A DNA stretch of 64,000 nucleotides, from NCBI GenBank assembly GCA_958352885.1, contig CATWQI010000007.1:124001-188000 (forward strand), given 5' to 3'. Of this stretch, positions 63,216 through 64,000 are shown piece by piece (within the stretch, counting starts at the first letter, position 1; each line of letters opens with the position of its first letter). This DNA is from an uncultured Duncaniella sp. (GTDB lineage Bacteria; Bacteroidota; Bacteroidia; Bacteroidales; Muribaculaceae). The notes below the pieces were generated by a model, which worked only from the letters and a program-made list of their open reading frames with translations, was not told the origin of the DNA and searched no databases. A program made the position numbers and the translations under genes.

Positions 63216-64000
63216 ATGAGAATATTAATTACTGGTGCGACAGGATTTGTCGGTAAACATCTGTATTCGCGGCTAAAGAAAGAACATGAGCTTTTTGTAT
63301 TAACCCGTGATACTTCCGACTCTACGGTTATTTCTCCTGAACATGAAGTGGTGTTTACTGGAGATATCGACTTCATAGCCGAATATATGCTGAAGAACAA
63401 AATTGAAGGCGTCATCCATTTAGCCACCAAATATGTTTCAGAACATAAGTGTCACGATATTAAAGACATGATTTTATCAAACATATATCTTGGTACAGCT
63501 ATTTTAGAAGCATCTTCTAAGGCTGGGGTGAAGTGGTTTATAAATGTTGGTACAATTTGGCAAAATTACAATGTCCCTGATTATTCCGATGAATATTGTC
63601 CGGTGAATCTGTATGCTGCAACAAAACAAGCCTTCATGACAATTGCAAAATATTATACAGAGACATTTGGAATCCGTTTTTGTACGCTTAAATTGTGTGA
63701 TACGTTTGGTCCAAATGATACTCGTAGGAAAATAATAGACTTATTTGGCGAAATATCTCGCAATGGGACCAAATTAGACATGTCCCCTGGAGAACAACTT
63801 ATAGACATAGTACATATCGATACAGTATGTTCAGAATTCGAAAAGCTAATTGGCTTGATGTCTACTCCAGATGAAGAGCTACGAGATGAATACGTAGTAA
63901 CATCAGGCATGCATAAATCTTTAAGACAACTTGCAAGTGAATATGAGACTGAAAACAATGTTAAACTAAATATCAATTGGGGTGGAAAACCATATAGACA
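63216..64000 (+). CDS. NAD-dependent epimerase/reductase (SDR), cut by window end
   Basis: An ATG at 63216, 4 bases after the epimerase stop, opens a frame of 261 codons to the edge. MRILITGATGFVGKHL is the Rossmann GxxGxxG start. GTIWQ and YAATK (about 130) supply the catalytic Thr, Tyr and Lys of extended SDRs. In this context a C4-ketoreductase of the AscF type is likely, though epimerase activity cannot be excluded. The DNA is clearly AT-richer than the first 60 kb, as often seen in exchanged capsule genes. The C-terminus lies outside the window. Confidence 0.85.
   Translation, partial: MRILITGATGFVGKHLYSRLKKEHELFVLTRDTSDSTVISPEHEVVFTGDIDFIAEYMLKNKIEGVIHLATKYVSEHKCHDIKDMILSNIYLGTAILEASSKAGVKWFINVGTIWQNYNVPDYSDEYCPVNLYAATKQAFMTIAKYYTETFGIRFCTLKLCDTFGPNDTRRKIIDLFGEISRNGTKLDMSPGEQLIDIVHIDTVCSEFEKLIGLMSTPDEELRDEYVVTSGMHKSLRQLASEYETENNVKLNINWGGKPYR

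Noticed and set aside
1..64000. CRISPR array, insertion sequence, prophage or rRNA
   Set aside because: No regularly spaced direct repeats, transposase, phage structural genes or rRNA-like sequence were seen.

Overview
The window reads as chromosomal DNA of a Bacteroidota bacterium, most likely a gut member of the Bacteroidales (Muribaculaceae-like; the family is an inference). The signs are Bacteroides-type promoters (TTG or TTTG, 19-21 bases, then TAnnTTTG) before many genes, little sign of Shine-Dalgarno sequences, a type IX secretion protein (PorV), a FeoA-FeoB fusion, pyruvate phosphate dikinase and head-GIN (DUF2807) proteins. Coding density is high. I see no rRNA, tRNA, CRISPR array or insertion sequence.

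Positions 1-41,400 are mostly housekeeping genes: a secreted S41 protease, cardiolipin synthase, NAD synthetase with a cation symporter, and a dusB / head-GIN / O-antigen-type flippase operon. Then come a small repeat-bearing lipoprotein, hisF-hisIE, and an ammonium-assimilation operon (amtB-gltB-gltD). These are followed by aroE-comEC, an acyltransferase / metallophosphoesterase / tex / folK operon, the agmatine-to-putrescine operon (aguA, aguB), and a run of porV, ispF, an unusual NapH-NapG-like polyferredoxin, thyA and folA. feoAB and a LolC/E-like permease run the other way. Positions 41,590-44,304 hold ppdK.

Positions 44,697-56,608 are an export and envelope-response block. It has four drug-efflux-type transporters of four families (MATE, Bcr/CflA MFS, RND, DHA2 MFS). 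A LytS/LytTR two-component system lies among them, translationally coupled to a secreted PepSY-like protein, together with a Spy/CpxP-like secreted protein and an esterase-like lipoprotein.

From 56,650 to the right edge is the start of a surface-polysaccharide locus and the most interesting part of the window. A 177-bp segment is bounded by perfect 17-bp inverted repeats (56658-56674 and 56852-56868). It carries a consensus promoter that, in this sequence, points LEFT, away from the locus. This is the layout of a phase-variable capsule promoter, caught OFF. The first gene (56917) is a fusion: a tyrosine-recombinase fold whose recognisable catalytic residues are replaced, followed by a complete UpxY/NusG-like antiterminator (NGN and KOW domains). 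An overlapping second gene of unknown family sits where upxZ normally lies, and ends in a C-rich, nearly G-free tract resembling a Rho loading site. Then come rfbF, rfbH, rfbG, an RmlC-type epimerase and an SDR reductase (cut by the edge), a set that fits synthesis of a CDP-3,6-dideoxy-L-hexose such as ascarylose. The proposed system is promoter inversion plus a recombinase-derived antiterminator plus a built-in Rho barrier controlling one polysaccharide. The parts are visible in the sequence; how they work together is inference.
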